Shown here: one piece after another, positions 17,297 through 25,722 of the stretch
Layout: every line of letters starts with the position of its first letter
Position numbering within the stretch: the first letter of the stretch is position 1
Origin: Caballeronia mineralivorans PML1(12)
Lineage (GTDB): Bacteria; Pseudomonadota; Gammaproteobacteria; Burkholderiales; Burkholderiaceae
NCBI RefSeq assembly: GCF_001028175.1
Contig: NZ_AEJF01000092.1
Coordinates: 1-64,000 of the forward strand
Direction of reading: 5' to 3'
Length of the DNA: 64,000 bases
The notes under the pieces: generated by a model
Databases searched by the model: none
Told to the model about the DNA's origin: nothing
What the model saw: only the letters and a program-made list of their open reading frames with translations
Made by a program: the position numbers and the translations under genes

Positions 17297-18640
17297 ATGG
17301 AAAATACGTTCGCTGTGCAGCAATGGGGTAGTGGTGGGCTGAGGAGCGCAAAGCTGTTTCTTTATGCGGCGATCATCCTGGTAATCGCTGAATTTATCGG
17401 CTCGTTCACGTTCAAGGTGGGTCCGGGCAAAGTGGTTTTGCTCCCCATGATCTGGGCGCTTCTTCTTGGCGCTGCCCTGGGGTTGGCTAGTGACCGGTGG
17501 AGCGGCGTTGCACGGCTCGATGTGAAGACCCAGTTCCTGGCCGCCGCCATCTTGCAGCCCGCCCTTTTGCTCTTTGTCGCCAAGCTGGGCCTGATGGTTG
17601 GCAGCGCGTTGCCGAAGCTTGCGGCCGCCGGCTGGGCGCTGGCGTTTCAGGAACTCGGTCACTTCGTTGGCACTATCTTGCTGGGACTTCCGCTCGCGTT
17701 GCTGCTCGGTATCAAGCGAGAAGCGATCGGGGCGACGTTCTCTGTAGGGCGTGAACCGAGCCTTGCGATCATCGGTGAGAAGTACGGCATGGACTCGCCC
17801 GAAGGACGGGGTGTTTTGGCTGAATATTTGACAGGTACCGTGTTTGGCGCGGTCTTCATCGCGATCCTGGCTGGCTTCGTGGCGAGCCTAAATATTTTTC
17901 ATCCCCTGGCGCTTGCCATGGGTTCAGGCGTTGGCTCAGGCAGCATGATGGCTGCTGCGTCCGGTGCGATCGCTGCGCAGCAGACGCCCGAGATGGCGAA
18001 GACGGTGCTCACGTTTGCTGCTGCCAGCAACCTCATCACGACGACTATCGGAACGTACTTCACGCTGTTTATTTCGCTGCCGATGGCCGTGTGGGGATAT
18101 CGCCTGCTCGAGCCGTTGATTGGTCGCAAGAGCCGGGCGTCGGACGCATCGGAGGCGATTGAACAATCCCGCCCGAAACTGGGTGATGTTGAAACAGCCG
18201 CGCCTCAATTGGGCTATCGCGGAAAGCTCGTCGCCTGGGGTGTCACTGCCGTGTTCGCGCTGGGCTGTGACTGGATTACCCACGGCACGACGCCGCTGAT
18301 GGGACTTCCGGGCATGCTGATCATGGTGCTAGCGACGATTGTCGGCGATGCTGTTTATACGGCGACCGGGCGCAAGATCCCGGCGGTCTGCTGGGTGTCG
18401 ATTGTCGCCATGTTCATGACGTCGCCGCTGTGTCCTTGGGCGTCGCAGATATCGGCGTATAGCGCGCAGAACGATTTCCTTGGTATTACAACGCCGATGC
18501 TCACCTTCGCGGGGCTCTCTATTGCCAAGGATATTCCGGCGTTTCGCCGCTTGGGCTGGAGGATCGTGCTGGTGTCGTTTGTTGCAAATGCCGGAACGTT
18601 TCTTGGCGCTACGCTCGTAGCGCAAATCTTTCACGTGTAG
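17297..18640 (+). CDS. DUF3100-family multi-pass membrane protein, probable transporter
   Basis: 447 aa with about ten to twelve hydrophobic segments spread over its length (e.g. LFLYAAIILVIAEFIGSF, LVAWGVTAVFALGC, and a C-terminal VLVSFVANAGTFLGATLVA). The sequence fits the uncharacterised DUF3100 family. Conserved-looking features are GREPSLAIIGEKYGMDSPEG, the Gly/Ser/Ala-rich MGSGVGSGSMMAAASGAIAA and a similar second half, suggesting an internal repeat. As last gene of the operon with two dehydrogenases it most likely imports their substrate. GGGAG lies 6 nt before the ATG. Confidence 0.8.
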   Translation: MENTFAVQQWGSGGLRSAKLFLYAAIILVIAEFIGSFTFKVGPGKVVLLPMIWALLLGAALGLASDRWSGVARLDVKTQFLAAAILQPALLLFVAKLGLMVGSALPKLAAAGWALAFQELGHFVGTILLGLPLALLLGIKREAIGATFSVGREPSLAIIGEKYGMDSPEGRGVLAEYLTGTVFGAVFIAILAGFVASLNIFHPLALAMGSGVGSGSMMAAASGAIAAQQTPEMAKTVLTFAAASNLITTTIGTYFTLFISLPMAVWGYRLLEPLIGRKSRASDASEAIEQSRPKLGDVETAAPQLGYRGKLVAWGVTAVFALGCDWITHGTTPLMGLPGMLIMVLATIVGDAVYTATGRKIPAVCWVSIVAMFMTSPLCPWASQISAYSAQNDFLGITTPMLTFAGLSIAKDIPAFRRLGWRIVLVSFVANAGTFLGATLVAQIFHV

Positions 18641-19257
18641 TGTTTTTTCGCTCGCGCCGACAGAATTCATAGTCCAACGGTGCGAGCGAAACCAAGCTCA
18701 CCAGCCATGCCCCGGCTCCTACAATACCGTCTCCGGTCCACGTCCTGAACAGCGACAACCCCGGCTCTAAACCGAATCATGCGAGCAACCTGAAAATATT
18801 CTCTACGGTTAGCTATGCATATAAAAACGTGATATTGGTTAGAACTCTCAAGACGCTCCAAACGAAATAAAGAACGCTCTAAAACCTAGCCAGCCATGGT
18901 AACGCACGCGCTAGCGGACAATTCCAGCCCAGGAGCGCTTCTGGCGGCGGTGGAAGATTTCGGCGATGAAAGCTGCGAAAACGTGTCCGTGAGGCGGCCG
19001 GCCGCATGCTTATGCCCGTCCGCTCCCGGCGCGAAGACCGGAGTTCGTTGCGATTAGCGATCCGACCTATGCACGACCGCGCTTTCGACCCAGTAATTGC
19101 TACTGATTCAGCCAAAAATACCGGCTTTGCGTGTGGCGAAAACGCAATCATGTAGAAAAACTACGAAATAAATGTTGCGTTGCACTAGGAATAAGCTAGT
19201 GAAAACCCTATAATGACGTCTAAGGGATAACCCTTGACCAACCACCAGGAGTTTGAC
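18641..19257. other. Intergenic region with an inverted repeat and a promoter
   Basis: No convincing gene. Immediately after the DUF3100 stop a perfect 10-bp inverted repeat, TTTCGCTCGC (18646-18655) and GCGAGCGAAA (18682-18691), spans 46 bp; it may be a terminator or a regulator site. Around 18838-18885 there are scattered TTAGAAC and CTCTAAAA pieces that loosely recall the LysR operator. The right edge holds the promoter of the 50-aa gene at 19258. Confidence 0.5.
19209..19214 (+). promoter_or_regulatory. Consensus -10 box for the 50-aa gene
   Basis: TATAAT matches the sigma-70 -10 consensus exactly and lies 43 bp before the ATG. No good -35 is seen at 17 bp. A small dyad AAGGG-ATAA-CCCTT follows at 19222-19235 in the leader. 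Confidence 0.55.
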
Positions 19258-19410
19258 ATGAGCTTCCTCTTCGCATTGCTGCAAAAGTTTGCATCGCTGT
19301 TCGAATCGCCGCATCTTCCGATGGACTCGGACTACTCGTACCAAGCCCGTCAACGTGAAGCAGAGCGGATCCGCAAGTCGCGCGGTACCATCATGGGTAT
19401 TCGTCTGTGA
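19258..19410 (+). CDS. Small protein, 50 aa
   Basis: A 50-residue reading frame with a strong ribosome site (AGGAG, 6 nt spacing) and a consensus -10 upstream. It begins with an amphipathic/hydrophobic segment MSFLFALLQKFASLFE and ends in a basic charged helix RQREAERIRKSRG. The composition suggests a membrane-surface or nucleic-acid-associated peptide. The gene is isolated; family unknown. Translation signals make it more likely real than most frames of this size. Confidence 0.6.
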   Translation: MSFLFALLQKFASLFESPHLPMDSDYSYQARQREAERIRKSRGTIMGIRL

Positions 19411-19954
19411 GCTGCAGGGAAAGCAGTGCGGACTGCAGGGAAAACTGAAGTGTTGCCGGTTTTTGCTTGACAAGGTTTTTTCGTAGTGCAGTCCGCCTGT
19501 TTTCGTTGACGTAGATTATGTAGTTTTTCTAGCTGAATTTTCTTGCCGATTGCCACGTTTGTCCCAAGGCTATCGCGTCGCATTTTGAGCGACATTCCTC
19601 CCGACGCCGCTCGGCGCATGCCTTCCAGATCGTTCCCCGTTTTCACCCTCCGGCGCTCGCATCGGCCAATCGACCCTTTCATATTTTCGTTGCTTACACG
19701 CCGCGGAGAGAAACAGTTCCCGGATTCACTGCCTGCCTGACGTAAAGCCTAGTGAAATCAGCAGCTTAAAAGATTTCGACGCGCATCGAGCCCTGCCGCT
19801 CCAATGATACGAACACTTACAAGCGCTCACGTCGTGCAACCTGGCGCCCCGCTACAGTGGTTTCAACGACGCGGCATCTGACGGCACACCTGCACATCGT
19901 TCCGGCTGGCCGCGCGTCCTGAACACGAAATCAAGCTGAAAAGGAAGAATAGTC
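19411..19954. other. Intergenic region with repeats downstream of the 50-aa gene
   Basis: An 11-bp direct repeat CTGCAGGGAAA occurs at 19413-19423 and 19433-19443. A perfect 10-bp inverted repeat GCGGACTGCA (19428-19437) / TGCAGTCCGC (19487-19496) encloses a T-rich 49-nt stretch. The layout could fold as a long hairpin and act as a terminator or small RNA. The remainder, to 19954, shows no gene; the promoter of the following secreted-protein gene should lie at its right end. Confidence 0.45.
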
Positions 19955-20263
19955 ATGAACACCTCACGCTCGATCATTGCCACGGTGCTCGCCGGCGGCG
20001 CGCTTTTAGCCGGTACAACCGCTTTCGCTCAGGTCGATAACGGCATGATTCACGGCCCCGTGCCCCAGCAAAATTATGCGCAACCGCACATGGTGCAGGC
20101 CGATGTGGTTATAAACCTCGGCTGGCACGGAGACCGCTATTGGGACGGCCACCGTTATTGGCAGCGCGATGAATGGATGCGTCATCATCCGCACGACCAG
20201 GGCCCGCCGCATCGTCCGCCGCACGCGGATCGCCACGACGACCACGGTCCGAACCACGGCTGA
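19955..20263 (+). CDS. Small secreted His-rich protein, 102 aa
   Basis: A clear Sec signal peptide (SIIATVLAGGALLAGTTAFA, cleavage after AFAQ) is followed by ~75 residues. The mature part contains GWHGDRYWDGHRYWQRDEW and ends in a His/Asp/Pro-rich tail with about a dozen His. Such tails often bind Cu, Zn or Ni in the periplasm; that is inference. AAGGAAG precedes the ATG and a terminator follows, so it is a self-contained transcript. Similar YXXRDDRW-type small periplasmic proteins are common in Burkholderiaceae, function unknown. Confidence 0.8.
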   Translation: MNTSRSIIATVLAGGALLAGTTAFAQVDNGMIHGPVPQQNYAQPHMVQADVVINLGWHGDRYWDGHRYWQRDEWMRHHPHDQGPPHRPPHADRHDDHGPNHG

Positions 20264-20297
20264 TCGCGTCAGTCTTAAAAAGACTTCGCTGCGAATG

Positions 20298-20327
20298 CCG
20301 GCTTCCCGCAAGGGAGCCGGTTTTTTT
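20298..20327 (+). terminator. Rho-independent terminator of the His-rich protein gene
   Basis: Stem CCGGCTtCCC / GGGAGCCGG (one bulged T) with loop GCAA runs into seven T residues. Confidence 0.9.
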
Positions 20328-20474
20328 CGTGTGCGGCCACGGGTCTGCGGGCCTTCACCTGGCAATAACCCTCAAGTCATAGGCCATTTGCTGCCCCGCG
20401 CGATGGGAGGCGCTGCGCTATCCTAGTTGGCTCGGACTCGAAAGCTACGAACCAACTGCAATTGCGAGGAAAAC

Positions 20475-21413
20475 TTGAATCAAATCACTATCGGCGTGGT
20501 GGGCAGCGGCTTGATGGGCGTCGGCATTGCGACGCAGGCAGCGTTGCACGGCTATCCGACCATCGTTCATGACATCGACGCCACGCGGCTTGCGTCGGTG
20601 GGCGCAAAAGCAGAGGCGATCCTCGACGAATTGATCGACGCCGGTGTATTCAACGCGGACGGGAAACGGGACGTCCTCGCGCGTATTGAAACCACAGACC
20701 AACTGGAGAGGGTGGCAACGGCGGGTTTTATCGTGGAAGCCATTCCCGAGGTGCTCGAACTGAAGAATCGCACGTATAGGGCGCTCGAACCGCTGCTGCG
20801 CGACGACGCTATTTTCGCCAGCAATACGAGCGGCTTTCCGCCAGATCTGCTCGCGCAAGTGCTGCAAAACAAGGCGCGTTTCGTGATCGCGCATTTCTGG
20901 AATCCGCCGCACACCATTCCGCTCGTGGAAGTCGTGCCTGGAACTGCGACCGATCCGGATGTCACGCGCCGCACGGCTGAACTGATGACGGCTATTGGCA
21001 TGGAACCGGTCGTGCTGACGAAGGCGATCCCGGGTTTTGTCGGCAACCGGTTGCAGTTCGCGGTGTTGCGCGAGGCGCTCGCTATCGTGCGTTCGGGCGC
21101 AGCGACACCGCAAGTGGTCGACGCTGTGATGAAAGCATCGCTCGGACGGCGCTACGGCATGGTCGGACCGCTGGAAAGCGCGGATCTCGGCGGGCTGGAT
21201 ACGTTGCTGGATATCGGCTCGCACCTGATGCCGGAGTTGGCAAAGGACGAAGACGTGCTGCAACTGATGCGCGAACACGTGCAGAACGGGCGCGTCGGTG
21301 TGCGCAGCGGGCAAGGGTTTTATGAATGGGATGACGCGCAGCACGCGCGCGTGAAAGCAGGGCGCAAGCGCCTGATCCACCACACTGCAAAGAAGACCGG
21401 GAAGCACTCATGA
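20475..21413 (+). CDS. 3-hydroxyacyl-CoA dehydrogenase family protein
   Basis: 312 aa. N-terminal NAD-binding fold ITIGVVGSGLMGVGIATQAAL and the family motif AHFWNPPHTIPLVEVVPG (catalytic His) near residue 145. The all-alpha dimerisation domain contains IPGFVGNRLQFAVLREALA. Relatives oxidise 3-hydroxybutyryl-CoA or similar hydroxyacids. I chose the TTG start because GAGGA lies just before it and it gives the normal family N-terminus; the longer reading from 20427 adds unrelated residues. Its stop overlaps the start of the flavin reductase gene (ATGA). Confidence 0.85.
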   Translation: MNQITIGVVGSGLMGVGIATQAALHGYPTIVHDIDATRLASVGAKAEAILDELIDAGVFNADGKRDVLARIETTDQLERVATAGFIVEAIPEVLELKNRTYRALEPLLRDDAIFASNTSGFPPDLLAQVLQNKARFVIAHFWNPPHTIPLVEVVPGTATDPDVTRRTAELMTAIGMEPVVLTKAIPGFVGNRLQFAVLREALAIVRSGAATPQVVDAVMKASLGRRYGMVGPLESADLGGLDTLLDIGSHLMPELAKDEDVLQLMREHVQNGRVGVRSGQGFYEWDDAQHARVKAGRKRLIHHTAKKTGKHS

Positions 21414-22033
21414 GCGACAGCAACGCCGACCATTTCTACAACCCCGACGAGGGTCACGGGCTTCGCCACGATCCGTTCAAGGCGATCGTCGCGCCGCGGA
21501 TGATCGGCTGGATTTCGAGCCGCGATCCGGACGGCCGCGTGAACCTCGCGCCGTACAGCTTTTTCGGCGCGTTTGCGACGTTCCCGTACATCATTGGATT
21601 CTCGAGCGAGGGTTTCAAGGACAGCATTGCGAACATCGAGGCGACCGGCGAATTCGTGTGGAATCTGGCGAGCAAGCCGCTTGCCGAGAAGATGAACCAG
21701 ACGTCGGCGACGGTGCCTCGCGAAGTCGATGAATTCGAGCTGGCCGGACTCACGAAAGCGCCGGGCGTGAACGTGGCCGTGCCGCACGTGGCGGAGTCGC
21801 CGGCTGCGCTCGAATGCAAGTTGCTGCAGATCATCAGGCTGAAGTCTTTGGACGGCACGCCGATGAACAACTGGCTCGCGCTCGGGCAAGTTGTCGGCGT
21901 GCATATCCGGCGCGAATTCTTGAAGGACGGTATGTTCGATACGGCCGCGGCGCAGCCGATCATGCGTGCGGGTTATCGCGGGGATTATGCGGGTATCGGC
22001 GAAATGTTCGAGATGATCCGGCCAACGTCTTGA
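21410..22033 (+). CDS. Flavin reductase-like (DIM6/NTAB family) protein
   Basis: 207 aa split-barrel FMN-binding protein: FKAIVAPRMIGWISSRDPDGRVNLAPYSFFGAFATFPYIIGFSS is the family's flavin-binding core, followed by GEFVWNLASKPLAEKMNQTS. Members reduce flavin for a partner monooxygenase or act as FMN-dependent reductases. It is translationally coupled to the preceding hydroxyacyl-CoA dehydrogenase gene, but no monooxygenase is nearby, so its partner is unknown. Confidence 0.85.
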   Translation: MSDSNADHFYNPDEGHGLRHDPFKAIVAPRMIGWISSRDPDGRVNLAPYSFFGAFATFPYIIGFSSEGFKDSIANIEATGEFVWNLASKPLAEKMNQTSATVPREVDEFELAGLTKAPGVNVAVPHVAESPAALECKLLQIIRLKSLDGTPMNNWLALGQVVGVHIRREFLKDGMFDTAAAQPIMRAGYRGDYAGIGEMFEMIRPTS

Positions 22034-22094
22034 GGGGTTGAGAGGGATGGTGGGCGCGTTCCAGACGCGCGCCAAGCACGGTCCCCTCCTACCC

Positions 22095-24071
22095 CTACAG
22101 TCGAAACACGCTCACCGCGCGGCTCAACTGTTCGGCTTGCTCATGCAACCCGGCCGTCGATTGTTCCGCTTCACCGACCAGCGCCGCGTTCTGCTGGGTC
22201 GCTTCGCCAATCTGCGCCACGGCGAGATTTACCTGCTCGATGCCGCTCGATTGTTCGCGGGACGCCACACTGATCTCGCCGATGATCGCGTTCACCCGCG
22301 CGACACGTTCCACGATCCCGTCCATCGTGCCGCGGGCTTCTTCGGCGATCCGGTAACCATCGGCGACCCGGCCGACCGATTCCGCAACCAGCGCGTCGAT
22401 CTCCTTGACCGCTGCCGCGCTGCGCTGAGCCAGTCCGCGCACCTCCGACGCCACCACGGCAAATCCTCTTCCATGTTCGCCAGCCCGCGCGGCTTCCACG
22501 GCCGCGTTCAACGCCAGGATGTTGGTCTGGAACGCGATGCCTTCGATCACCGACGTGATGTCCGAGATCTTGCGCGCGGAGGCATCGATTTCCCCCATCG
22601 TCGCGACCACCCGGCCCACTGCTTCGCCGCCGGCACGCGCTGCATCGGATGCGGATGCGACGAGTTGATCCGCCTGCGCCGTGTTGGCCGCGTTTTGTTG
22701 CACGGTCGACGTGATCTGCTCCATGCTCGCCGCGGTTTCTTCGAGGCTGCTGGCCTGCGTCGCAATCCGTAGCGAGATGTCGCTACTGCCCGCCGCAATC
22801 CGCCCCGTGCCGTCCGACATATCCGCCGACGCGCTGCGCACTTGCGTAACAATGCGCGCGAGACCGGTCGCGATACCATCGATGGCGATCATCAACCGGC
22901 CGACATCGTCCTCACGCGTGGTCGCGAGCCGCACGCTCAAATCGCCTGCCGCTATCCGTTCGGACGCATGCGTGAGTTCCGCGAGCGGCCGGCTCACCAA
23001 CTTGGCGACAGCGAAGAGCAGCACCGCCACGAACGCGGAGATCACGAGCAGCCCGATCAACAGGAAGTGATTGCGCGTGGTCCGCACGTCTGCGAGCAAC
23101 TCATCGCGATACGCAATCCCGCCAATCAGCCATTGCCATTCCGGCACCGTACGAAACACAATTTCCTTCGCTCCGCCGTGAACCTTGGGATCGGGGGCAT
23201 CCGCGATGTCAGGGGCATCGAAGGAGAGACGGCCTTCCTTCGCATCCAGCATCTGCTTGAACGGCGCGATGCGTTCATCGGCGGCCTGAGTCGCTGCGCC
23301 ACCCGCCCCACCCACGCCCGGATGCACGAGCAGCTTGCCGCGATTCGGTCCGTTCGATGCATCGACGACGAAGAAATAGCCGTTCTGGCCGACCGTCAGG
23401 TCGCGAATGTTTTGCTGCAGCGCTGCTATCTCCGGCGTGACATCCACACCCACAAACAGCGCGCCGATCACGCGCCCCGACGGATCGGTGACGGGTTTGT
23501 ATTCGGTGATGTACTGCTTGCCGAACAGCGACGCCATGCCGATAAAACGCTTCCCGCCTAGCATCGGCGCGTAAGCCGGGCTCTTCCGGTCCAGCAGCGT
23601 GCCGATCGCGCGTTCGCCGTTCTGCTTTTTCAACGATGTCGTCACGCGCACGAAGTCGTCACCCGTGCGAGCAAACACCGTCGCAATCGCGCCGCTGCGT
23701 TCGAGGAACTGGTCGGGAATCGAGAAATCGAGGTTGATCGGTTTGTCGCCGGCCTTGAACGTTGGCGTCGCCAAACCGCCAATATCGACTTTTTGCGCAT
23801 CATCGAGCGTGAAATCGGTGGGCAGGAAGCTCGAGAACAGCGTCATGTAGCGCTCGACTTCGGCGCTGACGGCTTTATCGTAGAGACGGATCATCGTGCC
23901 GATCGCACGGCCGTCGTCGTCCATGCGTTCGAGCGCCTGCGCGTCAATTTGCTGGCCGGCCAGATGGGTGACCGCGATGGTAAAGCCGGCGACGACCGTG
24001 GCCGCGAGCACACACGCGAGGATGGCGAATTTCGCGCCGACACTTGCCCGGCGGATGTTGAATAGCGACAT
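22095..24071 (-). CDS. Methyl-accepting chemotaxis protein with Cache-type sensor
   Basis: 658 aa. A transmembrane helix at residues ~13-35 and a large periplasmic domain (~36-330) of the Cache_3-Cache_2 kind ([40 protein letters not shown]). A second membrane helix lies near 335-360, then HAMP, and a signalling domain with the conserved hairpin tip [20 protein letters not shown]. It diverges from choVW, so choline-type ligands are a plausible but unproven guess. No C-terminal CheR-binding pentapeptide is present; the protein ends SRAVSVFRL. Confidence 0.93.
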   Translation of the reverse strand: MSLFNIRRASVGAKFAILACVLAATVVAGFTIAVTHLAGQQIDAQALERMDDDGRAIGTMIRLYDKAVSAEVERYMTLFSSFLPTDFTLDDAQKVDIGGLATPTFKAGDKPINLDFSIPDQFLERSGAIATVFARTGDDFVRVTTSLKKQNGERAIGTLLDRKSPAYAPMLGGKRFIGMASLFGKQYITEYKPVTDPSGRVIGALFVGVDVTPEIAALQQNIRDLTVGQNGYFFVVDASNGPNRGKLLVHPGVGGAGGAATQAADERIAPFKQMLDAKEGRLSFDAPDIADAPDPKVHGGAKEIVFRTVPEWQWLIGGIAYRDELLADVRTTRNHFLLIGLLVISAFVAVLLFAVAKLVSRPLAELTHASERIAAGDLSVRLATTREDDVGRLMIAIDGIATGLARIVTQVRSASADMSDGTGRIAAGSSDISLRIATQASSLEETAASMEQITSTVQQNAANTAQADQLVASASDAARAGGEAVGRVVATMGEIDASARKISDITSVIEGIAFQTNILALNAAVEAARAGEHGRGFAVVASEVRGLAQRSAAAVKEIDALVAESVGRVADGYRIAEEARGTMDGIVERVARVNAIIGEISVASREQSSGIEQVNLAVAQIGEATQQNAALVGEAEQSTAGLHEQAEQLSRAVSVFRL

Positions 24072-24543
24072 AAATGAACTGGATAAACTAGATGAAGGGA
24101 ATATGAATGGTTAACGGCTGTGGCGCGTCGTTCTTGATCGCCCGCTCCCGGCCGTATCCCGTTGGTCATCGGCCAAGCGCTGAAAAACCGTCAAAACACG
24201 ACATGGCACGACATGGTTCGGCGAGCCGCATTCCTGGAATATGATTGACCGGACGGTAAAAGCGCCCCGCAACCCGGATGAATCGCCGATGAAAGCCGGA
24301 AAAACGTAAAGAAACGGCCGTCCACTTGCACTGGCGCGACACGGGAAAAAACGCCAAAAGCGGTTCCGTACTGCTCGCAAACCCTTGTCCCACAAGGCTC
24401 CGGCTTTCCACCCGTCAAAAAAAGAAAATCGAGGTGTCGTATTTCCACATGTGCCTGTCGGAAATAGTCGGCAACCCGCACTTTTTTCTGGCAACTATGT
24501 ATGCATAGCGCGGACGCACGTCCGCCAACCAGGAGAGCGTTCG
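24072..24543. other. Divergent promoter region between chemoreceptor and choVW
   Basis: No gene. It contains a tandem direct repeat CACGACATGG x2 (24197-24216) and a TGTCGGAAA element at 24456-24464, about 80 bp before choV, that recurs in front of glyA. The choV ribosome site AGGAG is at its right edge. Confidence 0.5.
24197..24216. repeat. Tandem 10-bp direct repeat upstream of choV
   Basis: CACGACATGG occurs twice in immediate tandem, a spacing of one DNA turn, in a promoter region otherwise free of repeats. It may be a regulator binding site. Confidence 0.5.
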
Positions 24544-25722
24544 ATGAATTCCCACAAGGTCGTGGTCGAGAACCTGTGCAAGGTGTTCGGCACGAGCCCA
24601 AAGCAGGCGATCGACATGCTTGCCGGCGGCGCAACGAAGGAAGAAGTTTTCTCCCGCACCGGACAGATTGTCGGCGTCCACAACGTGTCCTTCGAGGTGA
24701 AGGAAGGCGAGATCTTCGTGCTGATGGGCCTGTCGGGTTCGGGCAAATCGACGCTGATCCGCCTCATCAATCGGCTGGTCGAACCGACGGCCGGCAAGGT
24801 CCTGATCGATGGCCGCGATGTGGCTTCCGTGCCGCGTTCCGAACTCACGTCGCTGCGTCGCAAAGACATGAGCATGGTGTTCCAGTCGTTCGCACTGATG
24901 CCGCAGCGCACCGTGCTGTCGAATGCGGCGTTCGGGCTGGAAGTGGCGGGCATCGGGCGCAAGGAACGCGAAAAGCGCGCGATGGCCGTGCTCGAGCAAG
25001 TGGGTCTTGCGCCGTTCGCGCAGAAGTTGCCGGCGCAGTTGTCGGGCGGGATGCAGCAACGTGTGGGGCTCGCGCGGGCGCTGGCCGTGAACCCGTCGCT
25101 GATGATCATGGACGAGGCGTTCTCCGCACTCGATCCGCTCAAACGCAAGGAAATGCAGAACGTGCTGCTCGATCTGCAGCGCGAACAGCAGCGCACGATC
25201 ATGTTCGTGTCGCACGATCTCGAGGAGGCGCTGCGCATTGGTACGCGCATCGCGATCATGGAAGGCGGCAAGGTGGTGCAGATCGGCACGCCGCAGGAAA
25301 TCATCTCGAACCCCGCCGATGACTACGTGCGCGCGTTCTTCGAGGGTATTGACACAAGCCGTTACCTGACTGCCGGCGACCTGATGCAGACCGACGTCGT
25401 GCCGCTGATGAAACACGGTTCGCAGATCGATGCATCGAGCGTTTCGCAGGCGCTCAACGGCAGCGCCGACTACGCGTTCGTGATGGACCACGAGCGCAAG
25501 ATTCGCGGTTTCGTGTGCCGCGATGCGATCGGCCAGGCGTCGCCGGAAATCAATCTTATCGAATGCATTCAACGCACCACGCCGCTCGACGTTGTCGTCA
25601 GCCGGGTGGTGGCGAGCCGTGCGCCGCTGCCGGTGGTCGAGGCGGACGGATCGTATTGCGGTTCGGTCAACAAGGCGAATGTTCTCAAGGCTCTGACTCG
25701 ACATCGAGGTTCCCATGTCTGA
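24544..25722 (+). CDS. choV: Choline/betaine ABC transporter ATP-binding protein
   Basis: 392 aa ATPase of the ProV/OpuAA group. Walker A GLSGSGKSTLIRLINRLVEP, Q-loop MVFQSFALMPQ, signature LSGGMQQRVGLARAL, Walker B LMIMDEAFSALDP and H-loop VSHDLEEAL are all intact. Two CBS-like halves follow from about residue 280 (LMQTDVVPLM ... YAFVMDHERKIRGFV). CBS tandems in this group sense ionic strength or nucleotides. It powers uptake with ChoW and a separate binding protein. The ATG with AGGAGAG upstream gives standard length. Overlaps choW by 8 bp. Confidence 0.93.
   Translation: MNSHKVVVENLCKVFGTSPKQAIDMLAGGATKEEVFSRTGQIVGVHNVSFEVKEGEIFVLMGLSGSGKSTLIRLINRLVEPTAGKVLIDGRDVASVPRSELTSLRRKDMSMVFQSFALMPQRTVLSNAAFGLEVAGIGRKEREKRAMAVLEQVGLAPFAQKLPAQLSGGMQQRVGLARALAVNPSLMIMDEAFSALDPLKRKEMQNVLLDLQREQQRTIMFVSHDLEEALRIGTRIAIMEGGKVVQIGTPQEIISNPADDYVRAFFEGIDTSRYLTAGDLMQTDVVPLMKHGSQIDASSVSQALNGSADYAFVMDHERKIRGFVCRDAIGQASPEINLIECIQRTTPLDVVVSRVVASRAPLPVVEADGSYCGSVNKANVLKALTRHRGSHV

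Noticed and set aside
18879..19151. 90-codon minus-strand frame in the intergenic region
   Set aside because: Arg/Pro-rich, no ribosome site, no resemblance to a known protein.
19543..19740. 65-codon plus-strand frame upstream of the His-rich protein gene
   Set aside because: No ribosome site, low-complexity Arg/Pro/Ser translation.
24111..24494. 127-codon minus-strand frame in the chemoreceptor-choV gap
   Set aside because: Cys/Arg/Phe-rich composition and overlap with regulatory repeats; no motif or ribosome site.
24415..25716. 433-codon minus-strand frame opposite choV
   Set aside because: Composition is Arg/His/Gln-rich and non-protein-like, while choV on the other strand has every ABC motif intact.
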